This document shows, one piece after another, positions 24,270-34,930 of a stretch of DNA of 64,000 bases. The position numbers were made by a program, and so were the translations under genes. Source of the stretch: Nilaparvata lugens (taxonomy: Eukaryota; Arthropoda; Insecta; Hemiptera; Delphacidae); NCBI RefSeq assembly GCF_014356525.2, contig NC_052504.1, positions 58,097,137 through 58,161,136 of the forward strand. Direction: 5' to 3'. The first letter of the stretch is position 1. Each line of letters begins with the position of its first letter. The notes below the pieces were generated by a model that was not told where the DNA came from, did no database searches, and saw only the letters and a program-made list of their open reading frames with translations.

Positions 24270-24930
24270 ATACTCGAGAAGAAAAATAAAGTAATGGAAG
24301 GGGTGAGAGGTCGACAAGGAGAGGGATGAAAAGAGAAACTAGTCGTGGGTGAAGGTGAGGGGAAGGAAAGAAGTAATAAGAGATTAGAAGATGAAGACTG
24401 AGAGCAAAAGAAATGAGGAGCGAGGAAGTGAAGGAAGAAGAAATGAGGAAAAATAAAGATGTGAAAGAAATTGGAATAGAGGTAAAAGGAAGAATATATA
24501 GAAAAATTGGAGAAGAAAAATGTAAGAAAAAAGGAAATGGAGGGGAAGGAAAATGAATAGGTGAATAAGGAAAGAAGAAGAAATAGAAGAAGTTGAAGTA
24601 GAGGAAGAAAGAAATACAGGAGAATGAATGGAAATATTCCAAAAGGAAAGAAGAAGATAAGAAAAATTTATCCTGTACACATACAAAACATATCTGATGG
24701 TTGATGTTGCATTATACAGTAGCAATAATATGCAGAGACATGAAATGTTGGAGATGAAAATTTTAGAGGATCATGATTTCAGCCTTGATAGCATGAGAGA
24801 ATAAGTAGTAGAAGTTTCAAGAGAATAGGACGAAGAAGAATACTCTAAGCTCTCAGGGAGCGAAGCAAGGGAGAGGGGAGAGAATTAGAGCGAATCATGA
24901 ATAAATAGTGAAGAAGAAAGGGAAGAGGGG
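24270..24930 (-). repeat. Purine-rich (A/G) low-complexity tract
   Basis: A and G dominate the + strand (GGAAGGAAAGAAGTAATAAG). The 113- and 124-codon minus frames are strings of S/F/L and reflect composition only. Confidence 0.7.
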
Positions 24931-25448
24931 GAAATCCTTGATTTGTTTTCGTAAGGCAAAAGCTGTGCTCCAATACTGAAGAGCGCCTGGAGGAGATTAG
25001 TGCAAGTTGTACTCGGCAAAGTGTGGCTTATGGAGCAGTCAAGGGCGGAGTACACTTTCCACATAACCTGATCCCAATTCTCTGCATTGAATTGCATTAG
25101 CCAATGATGTGTGATTATAACCTACGGCATTAGAAAGACAAAGAAGTGAACCAATCACGAGATAACCAATGAGAGAGCAGCAGCTCTTTTGTCATGACGA
25201 AAGCCAAAAGCAAAGGAGAAAAAGTATAGTTGAGTGATAACAAATTTAACCAATCACAATAGATAACAATAAACCCAATTATTCTACAAATGTTACATAG
25301 TATGAAGAATAATCATAGATCAAATGATGTGATTTGAATTCTGATATAATGATATTGTGACGAGAGTTCATTGATAGGCAGTATGTTTCAGTGTATAAAA
25401 TAATATCCTTTTCGTAAACACACGACAGGAATAGAGAGTGATAGAAAG
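24931..25448. other. Unassigned sequence
   Basis: No recognised feature. Confidence 0.5.
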
Positions 25449-25600
25449 AGATTGATTGATTGATTGTATGCCTTTATTAGGGCGGAGTTAGGACTCCTGG
25501 TCCTCTCTGCCGGTCCTCTCTTGGTTATGTCGAGTGAGTGAACGTGTCTCAGTTCGGCTCCGCATTAATATACATATGTAGGGTTATACAGTTCAATTCA
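25449..25600 (-). mobile_element. LINE-like 3' end with (CAATCAAT)n tail, minus strand
   Basis: On the minus strand the sequence reads GAGTCCTAACTCCGCCC, then AATAAAGGCATAC, then (AATC)n. A polyadenylation-type AATAAA just before a short tandem tail is typical of CR1-like LINE or LINE-dependent SINE 3' ends. There is no coding sequence attached on this side. Confidence 0.5.
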
Positions 25601-25753
25601 CTACAAATTTACATCAAGTTATTCAGTTTTTCGAGATTCATTTAATTGTAAAATTATCTGTTTAATTACCTCACTCTCTTTTTATTTATTTTCAAAAAAC
25701 ATTCCCAGCTCTTCAGTATACCTGTTCGCCTGTAATCCACCTAACGGTACATC

Positions 25754-26182
25754 ATGGTCAGGCCTAGAAGCACGCCGAAAAATGGGGTCAACGCTCCCAA
25801 GCCAGGGCCTTCCCCAGCTATTTCTGAACCCTCATTGTCTGAGGAGGCCCTTTGCATAATGCGACTGCAAATTTAAGAATCTGTTCAAAATGCAGTCACA
25901 ATGGCAATGAAGAACATTCTAGAAGAAGTCCAGGCGCTGAAAGTGGAGAATCAACAAGGGCAAGCGAAGCCGAAGGATCGCTCCATCATCGTTCGTCTGT
26001 GCAGCTACCGGACTAGGAAGATGATCTTCGACGCGAAGAGGAAGCTGAAGGGTTCCGGTGTCACGATTCGCGAGGATCTGACTACGGAGCGTCTCAAGAT
26101 CCTCAACGCTGCGGCCGACCAACATGGGCACAGGAATGTCTGGTCATCTGACGGGAGGATCAAGATCTCTATCGGCGAGTGA
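25754..26182 (+). pseudogene. LINE ORF1-type protein, remnant
   Basis: One frame runs from the ATG at 25754 to the stop at 26182 with a single internal TAA (25874-25876). The first part is a Pro/Ser-rich head (MVRPRSTPKNG). The second part has a short helical stretch (MKNILEEVQALKVENQ), then RSIIVRLCSYRTRKMIF and KGSGVTIREDLTTERLKIL, ending NVWSSDGRIKIS. This is the conserved C-terminal block of the ORF1 proteins of many insect CR1-like LINEs. These proteins bind nucleic acid and assist retrotransposition; family knowledge, not shown here. The middle of a normal ORF1 appears deleted. It is more GC-rich than the surroundings, as recently coding sequence would be. No ORF2 follows. Confidence 0.7.
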
Positions 26183-26266
26183 GGATCCAAGAGGGTCCAC
26201 ACTGTCGAAAGGATGACTGACCTCCTAAAACTAAAGGTAAACTGAATCATTTCAGCATTTGATGAC

Positions 26267-26439
26267 TAAAGGTGCGTACAGATATACGCGCCGCGAACAT
26301 GAGCAATTCACTTTTAATCAGCTGACTATATCTGTATTTTTACAGAAACGGTATAAGATATAGATAGAAAAAGCTTGGCATCAGCTGATTAAAAGTGAAT
26401 TGCTCATGTTCGCGGCGCGTAAATCTGTACGCACCTGTA
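26267..26439. mobile_element. MITE with ~55-bp terminal inverted repeats
   Basis: Left arm GGTGCGTACAGATATACGCG and on to TCAGCTGA; right arm mirrors it, ending CTGTACGCACC. The arms are about 55 bp and almost perfect, around a 50-bp centre. TA lies at both edges (26267-26268 and 26438-26439), which would suit a Tc1/mariner-type TA target duplication. Both arms carry the palindromic CGCGCCGCGAAC-like core. Non-coding. Confidence 0.8.
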
Positions 26440-27069
26440 GGTGCCCTTCACTACAATCATAGGTAAATCGTATTTATAAATTTCACAGTAGATATACCTT
26501 GGCATTATTTATGAGCAGACTTTCTGTTCTATAATAAATCTTTCCACTGCTATATCCGGTAATTATTTCATTAAGGAAATCCACATTCGATAATACTCAT
26601 TAATAATTTTTCTGTATAATAAATTCTCAAATCAACTTTCTATGATTCAACTGCTATACTCCAGAGGGTACTAGAAGAATTACTTACTAATTACATCACT
26701 CGCCAAAATCAGTTCCATTTTAATTCATAATTTTGAAAATGCTGAATTTCAAATGAATTGGATGATTCACATACGTTATGGGTATAGATGTAATCTCTTC
26801 CATATTATGTGAACATAAATGATAACATCTTCTCTTGTCACAGCTTGAACAATAAAAGCCAATGTGTAAAGAATTATTGATAGAACAGGAGGATAGGTAG
26901 TCTGTTCATATGTTTATATAGGGGCAGTGTTTCATTTAACGTCATCTCAGACATTCATCACTAAAATATTACAGTACTCAATTTGCTGCTTTAATCGTTG
27001 TTGCAGCTCCCAATAATTATTTATCCCTGTTCTCATACTTCACCGTTAAATCCTATTTAAAACGCATCT
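26440..27069. other. Unassigned sequence
   Basis: No recognised gene or element. Confidence 0.5.
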
Positions 27070-27475
27070 AAGATAATCTCTAGAACTTTCTCAATCGTCT
27101 CCTCTACTTCTTATTTTCCTTTCTCATTTCTCATCTTCCTCATTTCTATAGTTATTACTAGAATAGTGCTGTTATTTTTATATTATTATTACAACAACCG
27201 TTGGGATTTTAGTGATTGCTGCGATGATGATAATTATTCTTCTTAATCCTTCTTCGTCTTCGTCTTCTAATTCTGCTTCTTCTTCTTCTTCGTCTTCTTC
27301 TTCTTCTTCCTCTTCCTCTTCTTCTTCTTCTTCTTCTTCTTCTTCTTCTTCTTCTTCTTCTTCTTCTTCTTCTTCTTCTCTTCTTCTTCTTCTTCTTCTT
27401 CTTCTTCTTCTTTTTCTTCTTCTTCTTTTTCTTCATTTTCTTCTTCTTCTCCTTTTCTTCTTCTTTCCTTGATTA
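27070..27475 (+). repeat. Pyrimidine-rich tract with (TTC)n microsatellite
   Basis: Core (TTC)n from about 27240 to 27470, nearly 80 triplets with a few CTC/TTT variants. The poly-Ser/Leu frame on + and poly-Lys/Arg frame on - are artefacts of the triplet repeat. (TTC/GAA)n of this length is known to form triplex or sticky DNA in other systems. Confidence 0.95.
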
Positions 27476-27837
27476 ATTACATCACAATATTGTATGCAAT
27501 CACTTATTCTTTAGTTCAGTCTCAAAAGTTCTTCCCAATTGTGCACATTCCTTCTTCCTCTTCTCTTCTTCTTTGTTATTGTGATTCTTCCACTAGCTAT
27601 CCAGCATGTTCAAATGTCTATTTACTCTGTTACTACTTTCTACTAATATCCATATCTTGATATAGTCTAATATCTTGATATTCGATTCTTTCTCACAGTA
27701 AATCATTATTATTCTTATTTCATTATATAAAAGTATTATTTATTATCAGTTGTATAATGTATCTTTTCTCATGTGATAACTTTCATCAAAGATTTTTTCG
27801 TTTTTTTGCTGGCTTTTTCTTTTTTTTTGCAGTTTTT

Positions 27838-28222
27838 ACTGGATTCCATCTCGCTCTATCTTCACTTGGACTCGATCTTCCACTACAGGACATATCGCCC
27901 TATCTCCACCTGACTCGATCTTTCACTACTGGATTCCATCTTGCTCTATCTCCACTTGGTCTCGATCTTCCACTACCTAGATCTGTTCCTCTACAATTTT
28001 CATCTTATTTACCATTCGGATTTTCCACCACTGGAATTCCATAGATCACAACATCTACAGTACATCTTATTGTGTTTAGTGAATTTTAGAACTAGTGTTT
28101 TTAAATAGTGAAGGGAGCCGAACTGTCAAGGCATATAGAATGCACTCGAATCAAGTGACTTTTTTCATTTCGGTTAAGTTTTATTAATTTCATCCCCATT
28201 CTCTTCGTCATGTGTCGTTCTG
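27838..28222 (+). promoter_or_regulatory. LINE 5' UTR with tandem monomers
   Basis: Precedes the coding part of the LINE copy starting at 28223. About 27838-27985 holds two to three imperfect units of roughly 70 bp built from CTGGATTCCATCT, CTCTATCTCCACTTGG and CTCGATCTTCCACTAC. The same units, inverted, sit at the 5' end of the second copy (34370-34575), so they belong to the element. Tandem monomers upstream of ORF are typical of LINE internal promoters; promoter function here is inference. Confidence 0.6.
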
Positions 28223-29243
28223 ATGTCGGTTCACGGTTGGTCTGCTGCTTCCATGATGCCTCTCACTGACACGTCAGCTCGCTCGCCCTCAAGTAGGTAT
28301 GATTATTTCAATAATAGTAATAATGACGCAGGTATGTTTCTAGCAAATAAGCTCCACTATTTCAAAAAACTTTTCAAGGCTGCTCACTCCCTGTCCAATC
28401 CCTCAGCTGCCACATCGACGAACTCAGAGCGATCTTCCGTTTTCAGGACATCAATGAAATTGGAATTTACGAATCATTTTTGAAGCCTAGTATTCCATCA
28501 AATTTTGTTGCATTACCTGGATATAATCTCTTCCGGAATGATGGATTAAATAAAGCTTGTGGGGGTGGGGCAATTTATGTGAAAGATGGTAACAAAACAA
28601 AAGTTTTAATCACATCTAAACAAGAGTATTGTTCAAAAATAGGTCATCTTACAGATTTTGAAAATGCCTTGCTTTCTCTTATGCCTTGTTATAACCGTAT
28701 ACTAGTTATGGGGGATATGAACACCGACTTGAACATGACAAATCGTAACTTTGACTACTTCCAACTGACTACAATTTTCCAATGCCTAGACATGACTATT
28801 TTACCTCTCGATCCAACTCATCATACTAATGAATCAGACACACTCATTGACCTTCTCATTGTTAGTGATCCTAACGAGGTTGTTCAAACACGCCAAATCC
28901 CAGTCCCAGCTATTTCTGGACATGATTTTATCTACTGTGTACTTTCCCATAAGATACCTAAGCCAGAACAGAAAATGATTATCACTTATAGAAACTTCAA
29001 AAACTTTGATGAAGCCACCTTCCTGACTGATGTCGCTCAGACTCCATGGCATCAAATTGAAGCGTTACCCACAGTTGATGACATGGTCAAGACTTTCGAG
29101 AATTGGACTTCCACTTTGTATAACAAACATGCACCTCATGTAACAAGGAGGATTAATAGAAAACGACGAGTACCGTGGATGACTGAAGACATACTTAAGA
29201 TGATGGGACTTAGAGACAAAGTACATAAAAAAAAATTAAAAAG
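28223..29243 (+). pseudogene. LINE ORF2, endonuclease part (copy 1, 5' half)
   Basis: APE-like endonuclease domain of a non-LTR retrotransposon. It would nick target DNA to prime reverse transcription. The first frame starts MSVHGWSAASMMPLTDTSAR. A frameshift near 28400 disrupts the strand-1 region that in copy 2 reads LNVQSLSCHIDEL and GISESFL. The next frame, from 28480, has GYNLFRNDGLNKACGGG, VMGDMNTDLNMTN (GDxN motif), DTLIDLLIVSDP and SGHDFIYC (SDH-like catalytic His). About 80 bp present in copy 2 is missing near 28635. The frame runs into a 1.4-kb insertion at 29244 and resumes at 30655. The copy is dead. Confidence 0.85.
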
Positions 29244-30649
29244 TGTACCAAAATTTTGAGTTATTAAATGAAATTTATTCTATTTTAAGTTAGTGGTTTT
29301 CAGTTCCCATGAAGATAGTAAATTTATTCTTGTTCTTTGGCAACTTAGCCAGCATTTCTAAAATCGTTATAATTATGATCAGAATCTTATTAAAGTCCTT
29401 GGTTCCCACGATCCCACTTGGAATTATCTATTCTCACGATAGATTTAGACGCCAGAAGTATGCTGAATCAATCCCATAGTTCTAAACTTGCAAAAGGGAA
29501 ATAACTTTTCTCTCCTAGTTTCCTTCTTGCTTGAACGTATCACCTTCCTTATTTACTGAGGAGAAAGAGAGTGGGCGAAGAGAAATTCACAGGCGATCGG
29601 GTAAATATTTCAAGGCAATTATGGTAAAACTGATCAGTCTGGAAGTCTCTGAAAACTAGGAGAGCGATCACTCTAATCCCAGCTGTCATAGTGTTAACTG
29701 TTTCTTGAGATTTTCTTTCAATTTCCAGTAATGTTTTCGTTTGGGGGTACATTCTCATTCTCTCCAGGAGATTGATTGTCCAAGTAAATCGGACATTTAA
29801 TGTAATTGTAATTTAGAGGTAAAGTCCCCCTTATAAAATATAATAATGGGATTGAATTAATAAATGACGATTGATTCCCTCTATACTTTGGATCTTCAAT
29901 ACCCCTTTTGGGTGAGTATTTTTATTATTGTCATTGAATATGATTTATAATTTGTGAAGTGATTTATGTATGTTAATAATATTATTTATTTCCTCATAGG
30001 AAGCGGTGAATTGTATTTATTTGATGATCTACCTAGATCATCAATTGAATACAATCCTATTAGATATTGGTAATTATTATGTTTCTAATTCTGTTGTAAA
30101 TTTGTCATCAGGTTTCTGTATCGGGCTGAGAATTTCCATTGTAAAAGGGCCGGCAACTTCTTCCAATCATGGATGGAATCGTACGTCATTGGACGCTGAT
30201 GAGGAGAGAACAAGACTAACTCCCGTTTGGATCTGTCGCCGCGACGCCTGAACATTCCTGGAGGACGACCAATCATCTTCACCCATTCATCCATCTCCGC
30301 CAGGGACTCCGGACATCGCGACGACAACTACAAGATGAGTACTTGATCTTTCCCCATCAGAATTCAATGTGTCCCTTAGATTTTGGTCTCTTAAAGACGT
30401 AAATACAATTAAATTTGGTCTCTTAAAGACAAAGATAATCTTTAATTGAAGAAAGTATTTATTGTAAAGTGTTGTTTGAATTTAAATATTTAATATAGAG
30501 GCAATCAATCGTCAAATGATTTTTATTTCGGATTCCTCACCACTAGAATAGTACTAGAAATTTCACTAACCCCTCCACCATTGGGGTCTCGCATGATTTC
30601 CAAACTTAATTATAGTTGTCTGAGAATTTAGGTTCTCAAAAGACACTAT
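29244..30649. mobile_element. 1.4-kb insertion in the LINE, 5-bp target duplication
   Basis: Comparison with copy 2 shows uninterrupted LINE sequence AAAAAGACATTTGAC there, whereas here AAAAG (29239-29243) and AAAAG (30650-30654) flank 1406 bp of foreign DNA. The insert begins TGTACCAAAATTTTGAG and ends AAAGACACTAT. A 5-bp duplication and a TG start fit a solo LTR of a gypsy or Bel-Pao element, but the CA end expected of an LTR is not seen. Inside it are two repeats of TTTGGTCTCTTAAAGAC (near 30380 and 30414) and no recognisable protein. Class left open. Confidence 0.7.
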
Positions 30650-30654
30650 AAAAG

Positions 30655-31061
30655 ACATTTGACTTGGACAGTTTGATTAGAAATAGAGTTAAACAGGAAT
30701 TACGGAACTCAAAGATTAGGTACTTGAATTCTTTCATGACAAACAATAGACAAGACTCTAAATCACTTTGGCAGGGAATAAAAAAATTCGGGCTTGGCAA
30801 ACAGAAATCGAATCCCCAAATTGACTTACCATTGAACAATATAAATGACCATTTCGTTTCACACTCTAACCAACGCGACGAAGTTGTCATTGCTAATCAT
30901 ATCGATGATCTTGAAGAGCAGGTTACAAACTTAGATTTACCAATTACTGATCAATTTCATTTCCATCCAATCTCAGAAGAAGACACTTTCAAAGCAATTC
31001 AACGTATTCATAGTAATGCTATGGGTGTAGACAAAGTTCCTATTAAATTTATCAAGATGTT
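30655..31061 (+). pseudogene. LINE ORF2, start of reverse transcriptase (copy 1, 3' half)
   Basis: Continuation of the copy-1 LINE after the insertion. Reads LIRNRVKQELRNSKIRYLNS, SLWQGIKKFGLGKQKSNPQ, then FHFHPISEEDTFKAIQRIH and AMGVDKVPIKFIKM, which is the region just N-terminal of the RT palm. A 20-bp deletion relative to copy 2 lies near 30680 (SLIEYRSLRNRV becomes SLIRNRV). The LINE stops abruptly after KFIKML at about 31061; fingers, palm and C-terminus are absent. Copy 2 begins within 30 bp in the opposite orientation. Confidence 0.85.
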
Positions 31062-31110
31062 GATGGCGCAAATTGCGCCATGCCCCCCCCCCCATGTGGG
31101 CACCCCTGCA
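31062..31110. repeat. Junction palindrome and C-tract between the two LINE copies
   Basis: ATGGCGCAAATTGCGCCAT (about 31063-31081) is a perfect palindrome, followed by a run of about 12 C, then ATGTGGGCACCCCTGC. It lies exactly between the truncated 3' end of copy 1 and the 3' UTR of copy 2. Confidence 0.7.
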
Positions 31111-34100
31111 TGAGTTTATATAATATGTATACAATTCGTTCTATAACAGGTTTAAAGGTTTATATTGGTGGAATGGGTGAGGGATGGTTGTCATGTGATC
31201 GTTCTAGTGCCGGACAGTTTCAGTCATTTGTTCCAAAATATGTTTTTTTAAAGTCAGGATGAAGCTCGCTCGGCTCTCGATAGACCTGATAGAAACAGGA
31301 AGTGCATTCCATGCACGACAGGCACTGACTAAGAAGGACTTTGTGAAAATAGTAGTTCGATGATTGGGTATCCTTAAAGTACATTCTCCAGTTCTAGTAT
31401 GTGAAGCATCTATCCTCCTACCTTCAGAGACAAATTTGAAAACATCTTTAAAATAGTTCGGATTACCGTATTTCAAGATATCTCTAACAAGCTTGACTAT
31501 TCGAAAAGCCTTTGATCGGGAAGCTTTAATGTTGAACTAGCAATGTGGGCTGGGGTGATATGATCATGGCGTTGGAGAGAGTAGACGAAACATAGACAAT
31601 AATTTTGGCAACGCTGTAGTTTATCATTCAGAGTGACTTGCATATCGTTAAGAACAGAATTACAATACATTAAATGTGGGAAGATGAGAGATTGAACCAA
31701 TAATAATTTAATGTTCTAGGGAGGATATCGTGCATTTTCTTCAATGCAAGCATGGATGAGAATACCTTTTTACAAGTTTTGCTCACTTGTTCTGACCAGT
31801 CAAGAGTATTATTCATAATAATGCCTAGATTTTTAACTGAGCTACAGTAAGTATGTCATTACCGTCTACACTAATTTTGTAAATCGATTCAAGGTCAATA
31901 TTGTTTATAAGACGAGAATATCCAATTATAATGGGTTGTGTTTTGATGGGATTAAGCTTAAGGCCAGTTTTCTCTGTCCATTCCACTATCGAATTGATAT
32001 CCTGATTCATTATTCCAACTGTTTCATTAATTTTTGTTATGGGACAGCTTAAATAGATTTGAAGGTCGTCTGCATAAATATGGGAACTGGAGAATTTGAT
32101 AATGGAGAAAGGTCATTAGCATACAAAGTGAAGAGGAGAGGGCCTAAAATTGAACCTTGTGGTACTCCATGCATAACGTTTTTCCAAGTTGACTTTTTGT
32201 CACCAACAGATACACATTGTTTCCTACCTAATAGATAGGATTTGAACCAAACTAACGAGTTGTGACTGAAACCAAAAATAGCCAACTTATTCAAAAGGAC
32301 TGTATGATCAACAGTATCGAATGCTTTAGAAAAATCAAATAGGGTGAGGATGGTGCATTTTCTTTGGTCCATAGCTAACCTTATATCATCAGTGACACGA
32401 AGCAGAGCTGTCTCAGTTGAATGGAATTTCCTAAAGCCTGATTGAAAGTTATGAAGCTTACTATTCTAGTCTAGAAATTTTACAACTTGAGCATGAATGA
32501 GTCTTTCTAGCACTTTGGACAATGCAGGTGGAATACTGATTGGTCTAAAATCCTCAACTTTATTGGGTGATAGAACTTTATTTAGAGGACGAACCAGAGC
32601 AAACTTCCAGTTTTCAGGGACAACAAGTGACTTGTTGAAAATATATGTAATGGTTGGTAAAACCGCAAATAACATCTTGATAAATCTAATAGGAATTTTG
32701 TCTACACCCATAGCATTACTATGAATACGTTGAATTGCTTTGAAAGTGTCTTCTTCTGAGATTGGATGGAAATGAAATTGATCAGTAATTGGTAAATCTA
32801 AGTTTGTAACCTGCTCTCCAAGATCATCGATATGATTAGCAATGACAACTTCGTCGCGTTGGTTAGAGTGTGAAACGAAATGGTCATTTATATTGTTCAA
32901 TGGTAAGTCAATTTGGGGATTCGATTTCTGTTTGCCAAGCCCGAATTCTTTTATTCCCTGCCAAAGTGATTTAGAGTTTTGTCTATTGTTTGTCATGAGC
33001 GAATTCTAGTACCTAATCTTTGAGTTCCGTAATTCCTGTTTAACTCTATTTCTAAGGCTCCTATACTCTATCAAACTGTCCAAGTCAAATGTCTTTTTAA
33101 ATTTTTTATGTACTTTGTCTCTACGTCCCATCATCTTAAGTATGTCTTCAGTCATCCACGGTACTCGTCGTTTTCTATTAATCCTCCTTGTTACATAAGG
33201 TGCATGTTTGTTATACAAAGTGGAAGTCCAATTCTCGAAAGTCTTGACCATGTCATCAACTGTGGGTAACGCTTCAATTTGATGCCATGGAGTCTGAGCG
33301 ACATCAGTCAGGAAGGTGACTTCATCAAAGTTTTTGAAGTTTCTATAAGTGATAATCATTCTCTGTTCTGGCTTAGGTATCTTATGGGAAAGTACACAGT
33401 AGATAAAATCATGTCCAGAAATAGCTGGGACTGGGATTTGGCGTGTTTGAACAACCTCGTTAGGATCACTAACAATGAGAAGGTCAATGAGTGTGTCTGA
33501 TTCATTAGTATGATGAGTTGGATCGAGAGGTAAAATAGTCATGTTTAGGCATTGGAAAATTGTAGTCAGTTGGAAGTAGTCAAGATTACGATTTGTCATG
33601 TTCAAGTCGGTGTTCATATCCCCCATAACTAGTATACGGTTATAACAAGGCATAAGAGAAAGCAAGGCATTTTCGAAATCTGTGAAATGACCTATTTTGG
33701 TGGGCGATAACAGAAACCAACGAGTAATTTATCAGCACTAGATAAGGATAATTCAAGTAGCATAAACTCTGGTCTGGAACAATACTCTTGTTTAAATGTG
33801 ATTAAAACTTTTGTTTTGATACCATCTTTCACATAAATTGCTACACCCCCACAAGCTTTATTTAGTCTATTATTCCGGAAAAGATTATATCCAGGCAATG
33901 CAACAAAATTTGATGAAATACTAGGCTTCAAAAATGATTCGGAAATTCCGATTATATTGAAGTCCTGAAAACGGAAGATTGCTCTGAGTTCATCAATGTG
34001 GCAGCTGAGGGATTGTACGTTAAGGTGAGCAGCCTTGAAAAGTTTTTTGAAAGAGTGGAGCTCATTTGCTAGAAACATACCTGCGTCATTATTACTATTA

Positions 34101-34575
34101 TTGAAATAATCATACCTACTTGAGGGCGAGCGAGCTGACGTGTCAGTGAGAGGCATCATGGAAGCAGCAGACCAATCGTGAACCGACCTCAGAACGACAC
34201 ATGACGGGGAAAATGGGGATGAAACTGATAAAACTCAACCTAAATGAAAAAGTCTCTTGATTCGAGTGAATTCAGTATGCCTTGACAGTTCGGCTCCCTT
34301 CACTATTTAAAGCACTAGTTCAAAGAATTCACTAAACACAATAAGATGTAGATGTGTGGAGTTCCGGTGATGAATAATCCTAATGGTGAATAAGATGAAG
34401 ATTGAGGAAGAACTTGTAGTGGGAGATCTGGTCCAAGTGGTGATAGAGCGAGTAGGTATCCAGTAGTGGAAGAATCGGGTTCAAGTGGAGGTAGAGCGAG
34501 AAGGAATCCAGTAGTGGAAGATCGAGGCCAAGTGGAGACAGAGAGAGATGGAATCCAGTGGTGGAAAAGAGAGAG
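31111..34575 (-). mobile_element. Near-full-length LINE, copy 2 (minus strand)
   Basis: About 3.5 kb from 5' monomers (34370-34575, about 70-bp units of GAATCCAGTAGTGGAAG type) through the leader and ORF2 to a 3' UTR ending about 31111. Same family as 27838-31061, over 95% similar by eye in ORF2, and arranged tail to tail with it. No ORF1 is visible between the monomers and ORF2. No long poly(A) is visible at the 3' end; the junction has a palindrome and C-tract instead. Confidence 0.8.
31204..34159 (-). pseudogene. LINE ORF2: APE endonuclease plus reverse transcriptase (copy 2)
   Basis: Complete domain order for a non-LTR ORF2. Endonuclease (34159-33200): LNVQSLSCHIDEL, GISESFL, GVAIYVKDG, GDMNTDL, TLIDLLIVSDP, SGHDFIYC. 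RT (32990-31850): DFRPISIPPALSKVLERLI, FRKFHSTETALLRVTDDI, FDFSKAFDTVDHTVLLNKL (motif A), MHGVPQGSILGPLLFTLYAN (motif B), YADDLQIYLSC (motif C, catalytic DD, in a shifted frame), GLKLNPIKTQ. C-terminus: SACRAWNALPVSIRS, ending ETVRH at 31204. Defects: frameshifts near 33690, 32080, 31850 and in 31500-31720, and two in-frame TAG stops (33006-33008, where copy 1 has TTG, and 32466-32468). It is therefore inactive but young. I place it in the CR1/L2/jockey group without resolving the clade. Confidence 0.9.
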
Positions 34576-34584
34576 ATAGAGTGA

Positions 34585-34930
34585 GAGAGATATTTGATAT
34601 TCGATATTTATTTAATACAACTTACATTGCCAGGTCTGACAAGACCTATGGCAAACACTAGTAATTATAAACAAAATAATAACAATTCTATGATAAAAAA
34701 TTAAATACAATAATGGTGCATAATAACATATTATGAAAATGCATCCTGAAGATGAAAAGGATGGGTGATATGAATGAATTAAATCTGCAGAATCTACGGG
34801 GAAGTGGAAAACATGAGAGGTACAAGCGGGAGGATATTAAGGCTACGTGAGGGGTAAGGATGTAGAATATAGAGGATTATGGATATAAAAGAGCCTGGAG
34901 TTTTGGTGGGGTAGCAATATCGTTGTCACT
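34585..34930 (-). mobile_element. Probable LINE 3' UTR fragment
   Basis: Directly upstream of the copy-2 LINE. The minus strand has a G/T/A-rich stretch ending in AATAAATATCG near 34600. Layout and composition resemble other LINE 3' ends here (for example 43678-43960). There is no coding remnant, so this is tentative. Confidence 0.35.

Noticed and set aside
24268..24725. Membrane-like S/F/L-rich proteins on the minus strand
   Set aside because: Apparent hydrophobicity comes from pyrimidine-only codons of a purine-rich tract.
27209..27472. Poly-Ser/Leu and poly-Lys/Arg proteins
   Set aside because: Translation of a (TTC)n microsatellite.
28834..29055. Antisense frame within LINE copy 1 (and its twin at 33279-33500)
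   Set aside because: Same sequence occurs opposite both endonuclease domains; it is a shadow of ORF2.
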